Assembly: GCA_024138025.1 (NCBI GenBank)
Contig: JAMXBD010000641.1
Span: 372,001 to 436,000 of the forward strand
DNA length: 64,000 nt
Direction: 5' to 3'
Source: Combretum micranthum
Lineage: Eukaryota; Streptophyta; Magnoliopsida; Myrtales; Combretaceae
Positions 43,489 to 55,817 of the stretch are shown here, piece by piece (position 1 is the stretch's first letter; every line of letters begins with the position of its first letter). A program made the translations under genes and the position numbers. The notes beneath the pieces were generated by a model, which made no database searches, had not been told where the DNA came from, and saw nothing but the letters and a program-made list of their open reading frames with translations.

Positions 43489-44382
43489 TTAAGCGTTTAA
43501 AGGTAGGGTTTTCTTAGGAATAGTAGTTGAAGTAGGAGGTAGGGAAGAGGAATAAAGAATAGATTTGGAAAGAAAAATTTTAGGTTTGAATGAATTAGGT
43601 GGTGTGTAGGTAGAAGAAATACTGGGTTTAGAAAAAGTATGGCTCTGTGGAGGAATGTAAGATGAAGTAGGGTAAGCCAAAGTGTATGTGAATTTAGATT
43701 CAAAAAGTTTTGCTAAACTCATGGCTTGGATCAAACCAGTAGGTTGGGTAGCTAAAACTTCCTGTTGAATTATAGGTTTTAACCCTGAAATGAAACAACT
43801 CATTAGAAAACTTTCAGATAAGCCAGTAACATGATTGGATGGAGACTCAAAAGCATGTTGATATTCAGCCACTGTGCCAGTTTGCACTAATTTTGAAAGT
43901 TTGCCTTGTGGATCTTCATACATAGAAGGACCAAAACGAAGTTCCATGGCTTTAAGAAAGACAGGCCATGTAGATAATAAACCACTCCTATATAACCATT
44001 GATACCAATCAGTAACATCATCTTCCATTGCAAAAAATGCGATTTTCAATCGTTTAGGATCAGGAACATTATGTAAATAAAAAAAATTGATTGGCTTTAA
44101 ATATCCATGAAATAGGGTTATCCTCTGAAACTTTGGTTAATCCAATTTCATATTCTTCATATAAGAATATTGAGACTCCTCATTATTCGAATGTCCCATT
44201 GGAGAACATGATGAATTAACATTTAGACTATTCTGATTCTCCATTTGTAGTTTAACAAACTGTAAAACTTAATTCATACCAGCCAACAGTCTATCAATTT
44301 TAGACTCAAGTGAAAGGATCTAACTTTCATGAGATTGAAGATCATCCTTTAATTGAGAAAAACCTCGAGTCCCATCTACCAT
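43489..44382 (-). pseudogene. Gag of the chromovirus
   Basis: The likely start at 44382 (MVDGTRGFSQLKDDLQSHE) soon meets a stop. The main intact part, 44049-43489, reads MKIAFFAMEDDVTDWYQWLY, FLKAMELRFGPSMYEDPQGK, ESFLMSCFISGLKPIIQQEV: the gag capsid-like region typical of plant gypsy, followed by a Ser/Pro-rich linker. Confidence 0.85.
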
Positions 44383-44392
44383 GATGATAATG

Positions 44393-44411
44393 GAAGCAAT
44401 GAAAGCACCAG
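44393..44411 (-). other. Primer-binding site of the chromovirus
   Basis: Minus strand after LTR end TTATCA: CTGGTGCTTTCATTGCTTC. TGGTGCTTTCATTG is recurrent in plant gypsy elements; I cannot assign the tRNA with confidence. Confidence 0.5.
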
Positions 44412-44934
44412 TGATAAGCCCACAAGGCCCAAGCCCACCATGAATAATACCACTATTTGAATAGAATTAACCCTAGCAAGATAACCCGAGTCCTTCTCTC
44501 TCTTCCGTCAAAATCAGCACGAATGGTAAGCTCTTCTCTCTTTGTTCTTGTTCTCAAGAGTCACTTCGCACATTAGGGTTTCTGCAATTTCATCAATGGA
44601 TCTAGTATATTGTTTTTGCAATTGTATAGATTTGTATCTCTGTTATATACTAACTCACTCGTTGTTTGTATGCAAGGAAACGAGAACAATGAAAGCTTGA
44701 AAGTTCTGGAATTCGAGCTTCCAAAGGCTCCTGGGACTTTAACTTGTTTAAGTAAAATTTTTCACACCTAGATCTTGTTGTATCTTTCTATTTAGAATAG
44801 TTTGTTGAGATTACAACTTGTATTCAGTTACAAATAGATCTATGTTGTTTTTACTTCCAGCTGTCCTACGGTTACATGAAAAAGAACAGATATTACATGT
44901 GTTTTTCTATTATACTATCTTAGTTGTAATCTAT
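44412..44934 (-). repeat. 5' LTR of the chromovirus, part 1
   Basis: TGATAAGCCCACAAGGCCC to GTAATCTAT; continues at 50152-50219 (TCTATGCTGTAACATAATC...GATAGAACA). Confidence 0.9.
44930..44934. repeat. Target-site duplication TCTAT (left)
   Basis: Exact match to 50152-50156. Confidence 0.88.
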
Positions 44935-44979
44935 TGAAATAGCCATGAATTCCTTATATTGTATGCTAATATGTTATTG

Positions 44980-45012
44980 AAATGATATATATATATATAT
45001 ATGTGTGTGTAT
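44980..45012. repeat. (AT)n(GT)n microsatellite
   Basis: AT units then GT units near the left end of the composite. Confidence 0.8.
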
Positions 45013-45902
45013 GCTTAGTAATATAATTAAGGAATGTGTTATTTTATATATGATTAGTATTATGAATTAATATTAGTGTTGGATTTTTATAAATGTTTGT
45101 ATAGTATAATAAATGTGTGTGTCTTTTTGCAAGTTAATATGCATATGTTATGTTTAGAATTTAATTAAATTGCTTTTGATTTATTTAAAACATGACAGAA
45201 TTTTTGGCTAAATTTAGACCCACTTTTTGAGCTCAAATTTAATCCAAATGCATTTGAAATTTTCCTAAATTAAACCTAGGACAAATATACCCCTAATGGT
45301 GAGATTTGGATGACATTTGACTTTAATTTGGACAAGTTAACCCTCCCTTTTGGCAGCCTCCAATTTCCATACGAATTTTACTTCTTTTCTTTCTTCTTCC
45401 TTTCTTCCTTTTCTTAATCCAAAATCTTAAACCCTAAGCCAAGATTTACTACAAGCTTAAGGAGTTGAATAACATTCTAAGCCAAGGTTCACTCATGTGA
45501 GTTTAATGCAACCTTTATCTTTTATTTTATGTCTTATAATGTGTTGTTTGTAAATGTTAGAGTAGATAAGATTGTGAGATGATGATTGGTATGAGATTGA
45601 GTTGGTGCATGAATGATAGTTTGAATGGGATTATGTGATTAATGGAGTGGTAATTTGCATTTTATAGGAGTGTGGATGTGTGGAGATGAGTGTTTTAAGA
45701 AATTGAAGAATGAGTAGTTGATATGTGAATTTGAAGTATGAAGTGATGATGATAAGTAGAATTCATGTTGTTAGGATAGCATTTGGATCATATAACAAGC
45801 TTTAGAAAGTTTGGACCAAGTTTGGAAAATTTTTGAGAGTTGATCAAAGTGTAGTAAAATAGGGGAGTTCAAAAACAATTTTCGTATATGTTAAAATTTG
45901 AA

Positions 45903-46289
45903 CGTACGCCGGCATCTGGGGATTCTACGCTGCCGGCGTAGCGGCGGCGTTGAAAGCCCACAGAATCAAATTTCTTAAGGCCGATCGAACGCCGCCGACT
46001 TTCGCTAGGAAAGTCAGCCGGCGTTCTTTCATCCACATTGTACGCTGGCTGCTTGGAATCAACGCCGCCGGCGTATGTGTCAAAGCTGCCAGCGTATTTA
46101 GGAAAGCGAACGGCTTAGACTTCTCTCGATGTTTTTGAAACTTTGGGTTTTGGATTTTACGCCGGCTAAAGGCCGCCGGCGTAGGATGCAAAGGCTGACG
46201 GCGTACCCTTGAACACTGCCAGCGTTGGCAGTGTGAATTTTCAGGACATTGTACACCGGCTCAACGCCCGGCGTTGAGTACCGGCATAT
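45903..46289. repeat. GCCGGCGTA palindrome-word array
   Basis: At least a dozen variants of TACGCCGGC, GCCGGCGTA, AACGCCGCC and GCCAGCGT, locally the most GC-rich DNA in the window; several adjacent words pair as CGCCGGCG-type palindromes. Similar words occur at 18376-18640. Confidence 0.7.
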
Positions 46290-47281
46290 CCCCTGTGCTT
46301 TTGAATTTTAAGAACTTTTTCTAAAATTTTCCAAAGTTTGTTATTTGAATAATTAAGTATTGGTTAAGCGATCTAGGGTATATTAGGATGTTTAAATGTT
46401 TTCTTGTGACCTTTATTAATTTATTTGGATTTCTTTGATATGTTTATCTTTTATATTAGTTAACTAGTACTTAAGCTAAGTGTGAATTTATTATTGATTT
46501 AAACAGTGATAGATCCTCGCCCAGTCGACTCCGTTAATTCCCGAGCTATATCAGGTACACAGTAACTTGCTTGTCTTTGTTAGGATAGGTATTCGAATCA
46601 AACTACCTTAAATTAAGAAAATCTTATTGATATCTGAATGTTGATTGTCGTTGGTTGCCGTTGAATCTGGTTCGGAGAGCGGCACCCTGCTCAGATTGGG
46701 GCAAGGTACTTTCTCGTTAACGGTTAGAATGGTTTAGGAGATATGAGTATCCGAGCTGCTCATATCAACCCCCTGAGCGTCGTGATGCGTTACTCAGGAA
46801 CCCCTAGTATTACGGGCTACGCCGGAAGGTGGGGCTGCCTAGTCTGTACGAACAGTAGGGACCACTCAGGGAGGCGGACGTAATACTAGAACCTTGTTGT
46901 CCAGAGTTTGAATACTCCCATGTTGCCTTATTAATTAAAGACTTATTAATGAATAAGCGATTGTTGCATAATGCACCTAGCCTAAGAATGTGTGACTCAC
47001 TTCGCATTTGTATTCGTTACTTGTGTACTGGGCCTTTGGCTCATATTTTATCTATTTCAGGTGATGATCCCGATGAGTTCTATACGAGTATGGGGTACGG
47101 AACTGACTTCGAAGATTTTCTTGATGGGTTGGAGGATTAGAGATGAGGACTCAATGGACCCTATAACTGTAATAGATTAGATGAGATTCATTTTGGTTGA
47201 TGGTGTAAATATTGTGATGGTAGAGTTGTGTTTTGAGAATTTTGGTTAAGGCTTATAAAAAGCCTTTGGATGTAATATGTA

Positions 47282-47306
47282 TATATGTATGTATGTATGT
47301 ATGTAG
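47282..47306. repeat. (ATGT)n microsatellite
   Basis: About five units ATGT/TATG. Confidence 0.8.
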
Positions 47307-47420
47307 CTATTTAGAAGTAGAGTTATTTCCGCTGCAAATATCTATGTCTTTTGTTGTATAATATCCTATAGAATTAGATAAACAATTACTCAAACTATCC
47401 CTTTAGGCAACCTTACATAT

Positions 47421-50151
47421 AATGTCACATCCCGTACAGCCCCGCCGTAATTATCAAAGGTTTATGATCAACTCCTGGTCCATAAACATCTGATAATCAC
47501 TAGGCTCACTAAATGATACCACACTTAAAAGATATTTACAGAAATGAAAGTTAAGTCTTTGGTACTTACGGGTATTATTCCAGGCATTTTCTTTAATTTC
47601 TTATGGATTTCCTGCAAAAGAAGCTGTAGGGTGGTGAGCATAATTCCACGTGCTCAGTAAGTGGATATAAAAAGGGTAATTATAAACATTATAGTACAAA
47701 TCACAATCATTGTTATTAGAGTGAGTTATGCAGTCAATCGGGATGCCATCCGCGTAATGTTGACCGGTTCATTACGAGATTAGAGAAATTAACCCCACTC
47801 TAATCTGGGTTTCGAGGAGTTAACACAAATTCATTTTCCATAAAACCGGGAATGTGCAATGGGTCTCCTGTCCTCCCAAAAACCGTTCAGGACTATCCCT
47901 CGGATAGCTTGTAACCTTTACTGCGACCTCCTCTCTTGTCACTTAGTTCAATAAAGGTTAAAAGAAGAAATCCATTCTCACCTGGACGGTCGGTTTTATG
48001 GATGCAAGGATGCGAAATGTGTTATGCTATGCATGATCGGTTATTATTTTCACTATATTCTTAATAATACATTCTTGGGTGATCAAACAAGTATCTCACA
48101 CCAAAACAATAGGATAAGTAAACATCCAATATCAAACAAAATCAATCAACCACACACGGTTTATAGCTAATTTACAAGCACAAACAATTATAATGTAAAT
48201 AATATCCCTTTTTACAATTACCATATAAATGAACCACTTACCAAAATGGGCTTTGTTTGTGGAATAGATTGATGTGGATTTCACCTATAAGAATGATTTT
48301 GATAAAATAATGAATTAGTGTTATGATACTAAATTTTGTTTTAGTTGTAGTATGATGATAAGGTTGGCTTAAGGAATGAAATCACTTATTAAAAATGGTA
48401 AGTTAGTAAAAGAAATTAATGAGCTTACTTGGTTTAGAAAAGTTATTCTAATTTATATGGTATATGATTTATAGTTTATAATCTCAAGGTTATTGGTTGC
48501 TAATCTTTAAACTTTTATTATTACATATATTTAGCAATGGTATGGATGGCATTATTGGAACTAGTATATATAAAGTAAAGTATAAAGGTGGTTAGGAATG
48601 ATTTAGTAAAATTCTCATAATTTCTTTATTTACTAACTATAATTTAATATTCCCTAGCTATAGTTGATATTTACTAGCTATAATTAATAAATTAGTGCAT
48701 ATATTCAAATAATTGTGACAAAATTTGTAAGTATCAAAAATGTTAGTATAAATATCTTGGAGTAATAATATAATATTTTTTTATTTTTAGGAATCGTTTT
48801 AGGTATTTATTTTAAAAGTTCGGATTGCACTATTTCTTGTATAATCGTAATGAAAATCATGTAATTTTTAAAAATATCAAAACTTCACGAAAAATTCTGA
48901 AAATTTTATATGTTGTAACTAATATTATATTGTACTTACTGTAAAAGTTTGGAGCCGAACGAACAAGTTTTGATGTAGTAACTATTTCTCGACGGAGATC
49001 GGCTGGGGTTCGCCGGCGCCACCACTTAGCGGCGGAATGCTCCTCCTAGAGTTGTCGGACGGCTTGGGGAAATTTTAGGATTCTAACTGTGAAGTTTGGT
49101 GTTTTCTAATTTCGGGTGTGAGTTTGGTGAATTTTGGAACTTCTGGGCGGTATTTATAGCGGATTTTGGGATTTTCTAAAATCGGTAAAAATTACCAGAT
49201 GTCAAAAATTTTCATGCAAAAATTACCACGTAATCCCTATATTTTACACGTCCATTCTGTAAGCTACAGTAATTTTTGACATTTGTTTGATATTTTCTCC
49301 GAATTTTGACACCTAATTTAAGTACATGCATAATTATTTTGTTTTTATTTAAATGTAAAAAAAATTTGTCATCTGTTCCCACGAATTTTCCTAATTTTTC
49401 TGATTTTTTCAGAGTCTTGATTGATGTTTATGTCTCCATTTGGTAATTTGTTTGGTTAATTTGTTACTTTTTGGGTAAATTGTTGCTTTTTAGGAATTTT
49501 CCTTCAATTTTTCCAAAGTTTAGAGTTCTTATGGTTTCAGAATGATTATGACATTCTTAGGAGCTGAGCAATTCTTGTTTCCCATTTTTTGGAGTTTTAT
49601 AGGGGTTTTTAGAGATATTTAGGTTAATTTGAGGGTATTTTAGTCTTTTTACTACTTTAATTTTGGTTTTATTAGACAAATTCAGCCAACTTTTACACTA
49701 TTCATTGATTTGACTATATCTAATTTTACCTTAATTTACTTTTCATTCTTACTTTTACTTAATTACAATTTACTATTTCATGATTTACATATTTTACTAT
49801 TTATTTTACTATTTACTATTAACCTCGGTTATTTACTATCTACCTTTGTTATTATTTATATAGTCAATGATTTGGATTCTAAATTCTTATATTTCTATAT
49901 AATTTCTTTTGATTTCTTTTAGAAGGATCATATTCTTAGTATTATTATATATATATATATATTTTTCTATTTATTCAATTCTTAATTATTACCTTACTTT
50001 AGTTCATATGAACATCCTTATATTACTTTTAGGTTAAATTTCATAGGCTAAATAAAAATCGGGGCATTATATATAATCTTAGGGGTTATATGTGGTTGGG
50101 GATCTGTTATCTCCTATATCAAATATAGGGGTAAAATTTCGGGTCCTTACA
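47421..50151 (-). repeat. Tekay-like LTR, minus orientation
   Basis: Minus strand starts TGTAAGGACCCGAAATTT and ends GCTGTACGGGATGTGACA; internal TATA box at 49159-49151. Plant Tekay/Del-type LTRs start and end in this way. A (AT)n run lies at 49948-49968. Confidence 0.55.
49151..49159 (-). promoter_or_regulatory. TATA box of the Tekay-like LTR
   Basis: Minus strand CTATAAATA followed by CCGCCCAGAAG. Confidence 0.6.
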
Positions 50152-50219
50152 TCTATGCTGTAACATAATCTTGTAAATAAGCTGGAAATCTTCTAGCTGT
50201 TTGTCGACGTGATAGAACA
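50152..50219 (-). repeat. 5' LTR of the chromovirus, part 2
   Basis: Matches 39849-39921; begins with the duplicated TCTAT and ends GATAGAACA. Confidence 0.88.
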
Positions 50220-50224
50220 CATAA
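50220..50224. repeat. Target-site duplication CATAA (right)
   Basis: Exact match to 39331-39335. Confidence 0.92.
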
Positions 50225-50409
50225 CTTCTTTTGGTTTTAAAGAAAACATTATTGATTGATATATAAGGCCAAGGGGAACAAGCTTATTTCATTAGTCCTA
50301 TATATTGATGATATTTTGATCATTACTAATGGCCTTGGTTTATTACATGAAATTAAGAATTTTCTTTCTAAGAGCTATGAGATGAAGGATATGAGAAAGA
50401 GGTAACATA
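50225..50409 (+). pseudogene. Copia RT, part 2 of 3
   Basis: Plus reading SFGFKENIID, then LISLVLYIDDILIITNGLGL and HEIKNFLSKSYEMKDM. This is the RT catalytic block (YIDD in place of YVDD). One in-frame stop at 50261. Interrupted after 50409 and resumed at 55818. Confidence 0.85.
50405..50409. repeat. Target-site duplication ACATA (left)
   Basis: Matches ACATT at 55818-55822 at four of five positions. Confidence 0.7.
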
Positions 50410-53400
50410 TGTCATGCCTCGAAGGGTACCCTAAACGTGGCAGTCCGCCGTACACAATATTAAAGCCTAAGAATGACCATCTCAGTCACGCGTAGGCTTC
50501 CATACTATGTACAAGGCATCTAACGCATGGAGGAGACTCATCAGAGTAATGCATTTTATGTTGATACAACTTGAGAACAATGTGAAGAAAATTCAATTCA
50601 CTATTCTTTAAAATACAACTCATTAAACTTCAATTACAATTCATCAAAAGATTATATTACATAAAACTATTACAAGGCAAATAATAAAACCTAGCTAATG
50701 ACTTCAAACATTCTTATATCTTGCTGGAATCCTGAAGTCATTCTCGACTTCAACCATTTTAGTCCCCACTTAGCATTCTTGAGATAACCTGTTCATTTAA
50801 ACAAATATTGGGATATAAGCTACACTAGCTTAGTGAGTGAAAACTTCCAATATTACATTTATAACACATCATACAATCAAGTGATTAGTTAGACAAGTGA
50901 TATGCATCAAACTCGTGAATTCAACAAACATATGACCTGCCGAAAATCAGATGTGGATGGACTTGTGCCCTCCATCCCGGGTTAGCAGATTAACAAATCC
51001 GTGGTACGAACTAAGACCGTTTCAACTTACAGACTACTATAAACTATAAAATCGTTTAAAGTACAACGATAAACTAACAAGAATCGTTTAAGGTACAACG
51101 ACAAACCAACAAATGCTAATGCTCCATCCCCATCGTGATATGAATGAGTTCAATTTCATCTTCAATTCCGAATACTCAATTATACCAATTCTTTTAAGTG
51201 ATCAATCAATAATCGCAGATAATTAATTCTAATTCATCTATACAAGCAATAGTTAATCACTCGGCTTCGATATTCTTACATTCCATTTCTCATATCAACA
51301 ACAAGCATACATAGTCCCCATTTGTCCCCATCATGCATATCCATTTTATCTTTACCAAATATCTAGCGCAACTATTATTACAATCACATACAATAAATGA
51401 AATCGGAAGTAATACTCACTCGGCCATTGGATCACCGGTCTCTTAGTACAAGTAATCTGGTGGTAGGGAATCGTTGAATTCGGAATCACCTAGAAAGGAA
51501 GAAATACTTTAATAAGTATTTCATTACTTAACTAATCCAAACTATCTTATTCAAACTTAAAATGGCCATAACTTAGTCATTTTAACTCGAAATCTCGCAA
51601 ATTATATATCGATTTCTATCTACTTCGAAAAATCTATCTATTTCTAATATTACTTTCAAGTTTCGAAAACATTTAGGTCTCAGAACAGAGGGATCAGATC
51701 TGATCAGTAACGGTTTCCTATTCCGAAAAATAGTTTTGTAAATGTTTGAAATGTTTCTATTTGATGAATCATGAAATATGAATGATTTCCTAACATGAAT
51801 GACACGAGATGAGCTTGATGTATGCATGCTTTTGTCAATATTTACTAAAAGGAATTTTAGAAACTTTTTATTTGTAGAACTCCATGGCTATTTACTTTCA
51901 AGAAAACTAATTTCCTAACTTTGGTCATCTCCATTTGTTTTGGATTTATTTCTCAAGGAAATATACTTATCCTTATTAAAATTGAGTCTTCATTATATCT
52001 ATTACTTATGACCTTCATTTCTACATAAGAATTCCCATTTTATACTTTGTAAACATGTTTTTAAAATTGGCTCATCCCAAAATCCGAATTTTGCAAAACT
52101 TGTTTTTGTGGTGATTCCTTTATGTAAAAATCATTGGATACTTAGAAAATTAAGGCTCAATCATGCCTTACCACTAAGGACTTCATTTCTTTAATAAAAC
52201 TTTCATTTTGAGTTTGGAAAGTATGTGTTTTTATGACCTCACTCCAAAATTACGAATTTCCTAAGTTGACTAGCAACTCAAATTTTTCCTACTACATTTC
52301 TACTCCTTGTTCCATATTTTTCTTAGCAAATCCTATCTTAATTTATCAAAATCATCACTTGATGATACCTATGACCTAAACTCCTCATTTTTCATATAAA
52401 ACACAAGTTTTGGAGTTGATAAATGAGTTTTTAAGGCATGGCTTTGAAATCATCCGAATTTACAAGTTTTGGATAAACTCAATTTTCATACTTTATCTCG
52501 ACAATGCATCATGCATATATGTACTACCTACAAGCTATTGTCATGAAGATTATGAGATGATCTTCCTATATGTATACATATAGTACCAAGAATCCTTTTT
52601 GAAAACTTTTACTTTGCAAAACTTTGAATTATACTAAACTTAAGAAAAATAGTTTTTCTTCTTGCAAAATCATACTTTATTTTATCAAAACTCAACCTTG
52701 ATGATCTATATAACCATCACCTTCATTATTTCAATAAAAACCTTCATTTTGGGGTTAGAAAATAGGTGTTTACATAGGTGGTTTGCCTAAGTACGAATTT
52801 TACAAAATTTTAAAGAATGAAAACATTGTTTAACCTATTCTTGGAAACCATTTGTTATTCTAAGATTATATTTTGATAAACTTCTTTTATCCTTATCCAA
52901 ACTTGGTCTATATTATATATATACCCTAGGACTTCCATTTTCCTATCAAAATTATCATTTTGGCATTTGGAAATAAGTGTTTGAATTGTGGCTATTTTCA
53001 AATCCGAATTTTGAGAAATTCATTTGAGCTTGTTTTCTTTGTAAAACTCATTTAGTCTTTCAAAAACCATTTCCTAATCAAACCTATCCCTTAAGGCTTC
53101 CATTTCCTTAATAAAAACCTTGTTTTGAAATTGAAAAATGGGTTTTTAAAATTGGTCTTTGTTGAGATCCGAATTTACAAAATTTACTTTTGGACATATC
53201 TTTTGATAAAATCTATCTAAACTTATGAAAATCCATTCCTTACATATCCTATCCTAAGAGCCTTTCATTTCTTAAATAAAAACTTCATTTTTAGGTTGGA
53301 AAACATGTTTTTAAAATATGTCTTGGCCAAAATTCGAAAATAGAATTTTTATTTTGAAAATTACTTTTGATTCTTATAAAAAGAAGTCTTGATGATATAC

Positions 53401-55817
53401 ATATATTAAGCCCTCATTATCTTAAGTAAAAATTACATTTTGACATTTGGAAAGTGGTTTTTAAATGAGGTTTTGCCAAAATACGAATTTCACAATTTTG
53501 TTTGAGTTCAAAACTAAGATCTATACTTAATATGAACATAAACATAAAACAAATGCATGGTAGTAAGCTATAAACTCATAGATCTAAACTTTACTTATCC
53601 AAATCTTTCATTTATGTTATCTATACCCTAAGCTCTTCATTTTAAATGAAAAATACACATTTTGAAGTTGAAAAAAACTTTTCCAAATATGGTTCCATTT
53701 TCATCCGAATTTTTAAAAATGATTTTTGTTGAAAATAAAATAGATCTTGAGTTTTCTAAAGCATTCCTACTATCATCATGCCACTACAAGTTGTTTAGGA
53801 ACATAAAACAAAAATCTAATGCATGCATGAATCTAAAACAACTAGATGTAGTCTTCTAAACTAGTTATAAGTGCATGAACACATGTGAATGAGGAACATA
53901 TGCATAAATCATAGGAAATAACAAAAATAATAACTCAAATAGCAAGATCTATGGCATAAACAAAAATCAAAGCTACAAAAAGTTAGATCTACAAAATATA
54001 ACAATTTTAAACAAGAAAATAATTATGATACAAGATAATAATAATGGAGAAGAGGAGTGTTTCATTTTTGGCATCATCATCTTAAGCTTTTAAGCTTATA
54101 GAAGGTCATTTGATGCATGAAACCTTCATTATACTTTACCTATATCACCTATGGAAGCTTAAGAAGAAGATTTACTTAAGAAATCTTCAAGAAATATGTG
54201 TGGGAGCTCCAAAAAAATATAAGGGCTGCAAGGTTCCTTGTAAGAACAAGAGAGAAAGAAGAAAGAAAGAGAGGAAAAAGAGAGGAAAAGAGGGAGTAAA
54301 AGAGATAGGGTTTCTAATGAATGAAAATGAATAAATGAAAGGCATTAAGTGCAGAGAGAGGAGGGTATTAAATGAAAAAAAAAAAAAAATAAAACAAGGG
54401 CAGAAATTTTGGCGTGCTGCACGTGAAATGGGGAAGAGAGAGAGAGGGTGTTTTGTTGAATTTTAACTTGAAATTAATTTGTGTAATAAATGTGTATGTG
54501 TAGCTTCTTTAAGAAGGAGTAGAATTTATTTATTTTAGTCAAAATAGGAGTAATTAAAGGACAATGGCAGCCAAAAGAAAGAAAAATCTACATGAAGTGA
54601 TTTAATAAAGTGTAAAAATATTGAAGTGAAAAAGGAAGTGATATGTGTAAGGTATACTTGAAAGTATGGGTTGTAAAAGTACTTTCTTAATAAAATAAAA
54701 TTAGAAAATTTATTCCAAATATTTGTAGCAGATTTTTCATAATTAAAATTAAATAATTATTTGATATGGGCTATAAATGATATTTTTATAACCCGAAAAA
54801 TTATAAAAAATTATTTTATGAAAATAAAAATATTTTAAAAATATTTTTCAATTATTAAATTAATTTATTTTATTTTTAGTACCGGGTCTTATACAGAATC
54901 TGATCCCATAAAAGCCTGAACTAACTAAATTTTAGAAAAACAAAATTTTCTATAATATATAAAATATTTATCTAAAAATATAAGGCTTTATAAGAATAAT
55001 AAAATTGTGTAATGAAATAAAAGTGAATAGTACAAAAGACTAATCAATTACCGGTAATAATGAAAATATAATAAAAGGTTATAACTGTAACTTTTATAAC
55101 CCGAAAAATTATATAACTGATATATTTGGAAATCTTATGAAATTATGAGTCTAACGGCACTATTGGTATATTTTTGATATCTTGAGCCCCAGGACACGCT
55201 TTTCGAAGTCTGTATCCGAATGGGTTCGAAATAGGTCAAAAATTTACCAATCTGATATTTTTAAACAAACTTATATTACCATGAGCTATTCTACATATTT
55301 AAACTTCATCTCGGCCTCTAGGGTTAGGGGTGCTAGATTGCCGGACATACTATTGTATACCACTTAGGGTTTCTAGGTGATTTTCCGGTTTAGATCTTTG
55401 CCAATTTGGAAACTGATATTTTATGTTTATACAACATATTTAATTTGAGAAATTTATTTCAAATTTTATTTTTGTAAGTATTTAATATTTCTTAATGTTT
55501 TCGGAATTCTTGAATTGAGTTATATTTTCGAAAGTCAATCATTATTTACTTTTTAATAATTTGTTTTTCAGCTTTATATTACCCGATTTTATAAGTTGGA
55601 GTTATGTATGGAATTTGTCGTACGTAGTGGTTTGGAATTGAAGTATGTTGAGTTCTTATTTTGTTTTTAAGAATTCTTATTTTTCTCAAGATTTGGAAAT
55701 TTCTGAATTCGTTCGTGATTTAAGACTTGTCGAAATTCGGTTTTAATTTGGAGTGATTTTGGGGTTTATTTTCGAAGTTCATCTTAGAATTAAATACTGA
55801 AATTTTTCGGGCTTACA
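50410..55817 (-). repeat. Tekay-like solo LTR, 5.4 kb, expanded
   Basis: Plus ends TGTCATGCCTCGAAGGG and TTTTTCGGGCTTACA. No primer site, gag or pol, and copia RT resumes directly at the right, so it is a solo LTR. Homologous to 60247-63727 (shared GGGTACCCTAAA, CTTAGTGAGTGAA, CTCGGCCATTGG) but about 1.9 kb longer because of a tandem array. Confidence 0.75.
51960..53720. repeat. Tandem array of about 165-210 bp units in the solo LTR
   Basis: The paragraph AAAACTTCATTTTGAGTTTGG...GTGTTTTTAAAATTGG...ATCCGAATTTTACAAAA recurs about nine times (anchors near 52034, 52200, 52402, 52735, 52945, 53112, 53283, 53445 and 53655). The related LTR at 60247 has three. Confidence 0.7.

Larger units (their letters stand above)
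44935..50151. mobile_element. Composite LTR-rich insertion in the chromovirus 5' LTR
   Basis: Outer ends TGAAATAGCC and TCGGGTCCTTACA, duplication TCTAT. 44935-47420 looks like plus-oriented LTR sequence (pyrimidine-rich leader and AAACCCTAAGCC near 45360-45440; CAGGTGATGATCCCGATGAG near 47060). 47421-50151 looks like a minus-oriented Tekay-type LTR. No gag or pol in either part. The exact history is unclear. Confidence 0.6.
39336..50219 (-). mobile_element. Chromodomain Ty3/gypsy (chromovirus), minus strand, 5' LTR interrupted
   Basis: LTRs of 586 bp (39336-39921 and 44412-44934 plus 50152-50219), exact duplication CATAA, an internal 4.5 kb with gag, knuckle, protease, RT, RNase H, integrase and a chromodomain in canonical order. 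Without the 5217-bp insertion it is about 5.7 kb. Several frameshifts and stops make it defective. Confidence 0.92.

Noticed and set aside
45925..46191. 88-codon minus ORF and its plus counterpart in the GCCGGCGTA array
   Set aside because: Open because the repeat words are GC-rich; content follows the repeats (Ala, Pro, Thr) and there is no domain.
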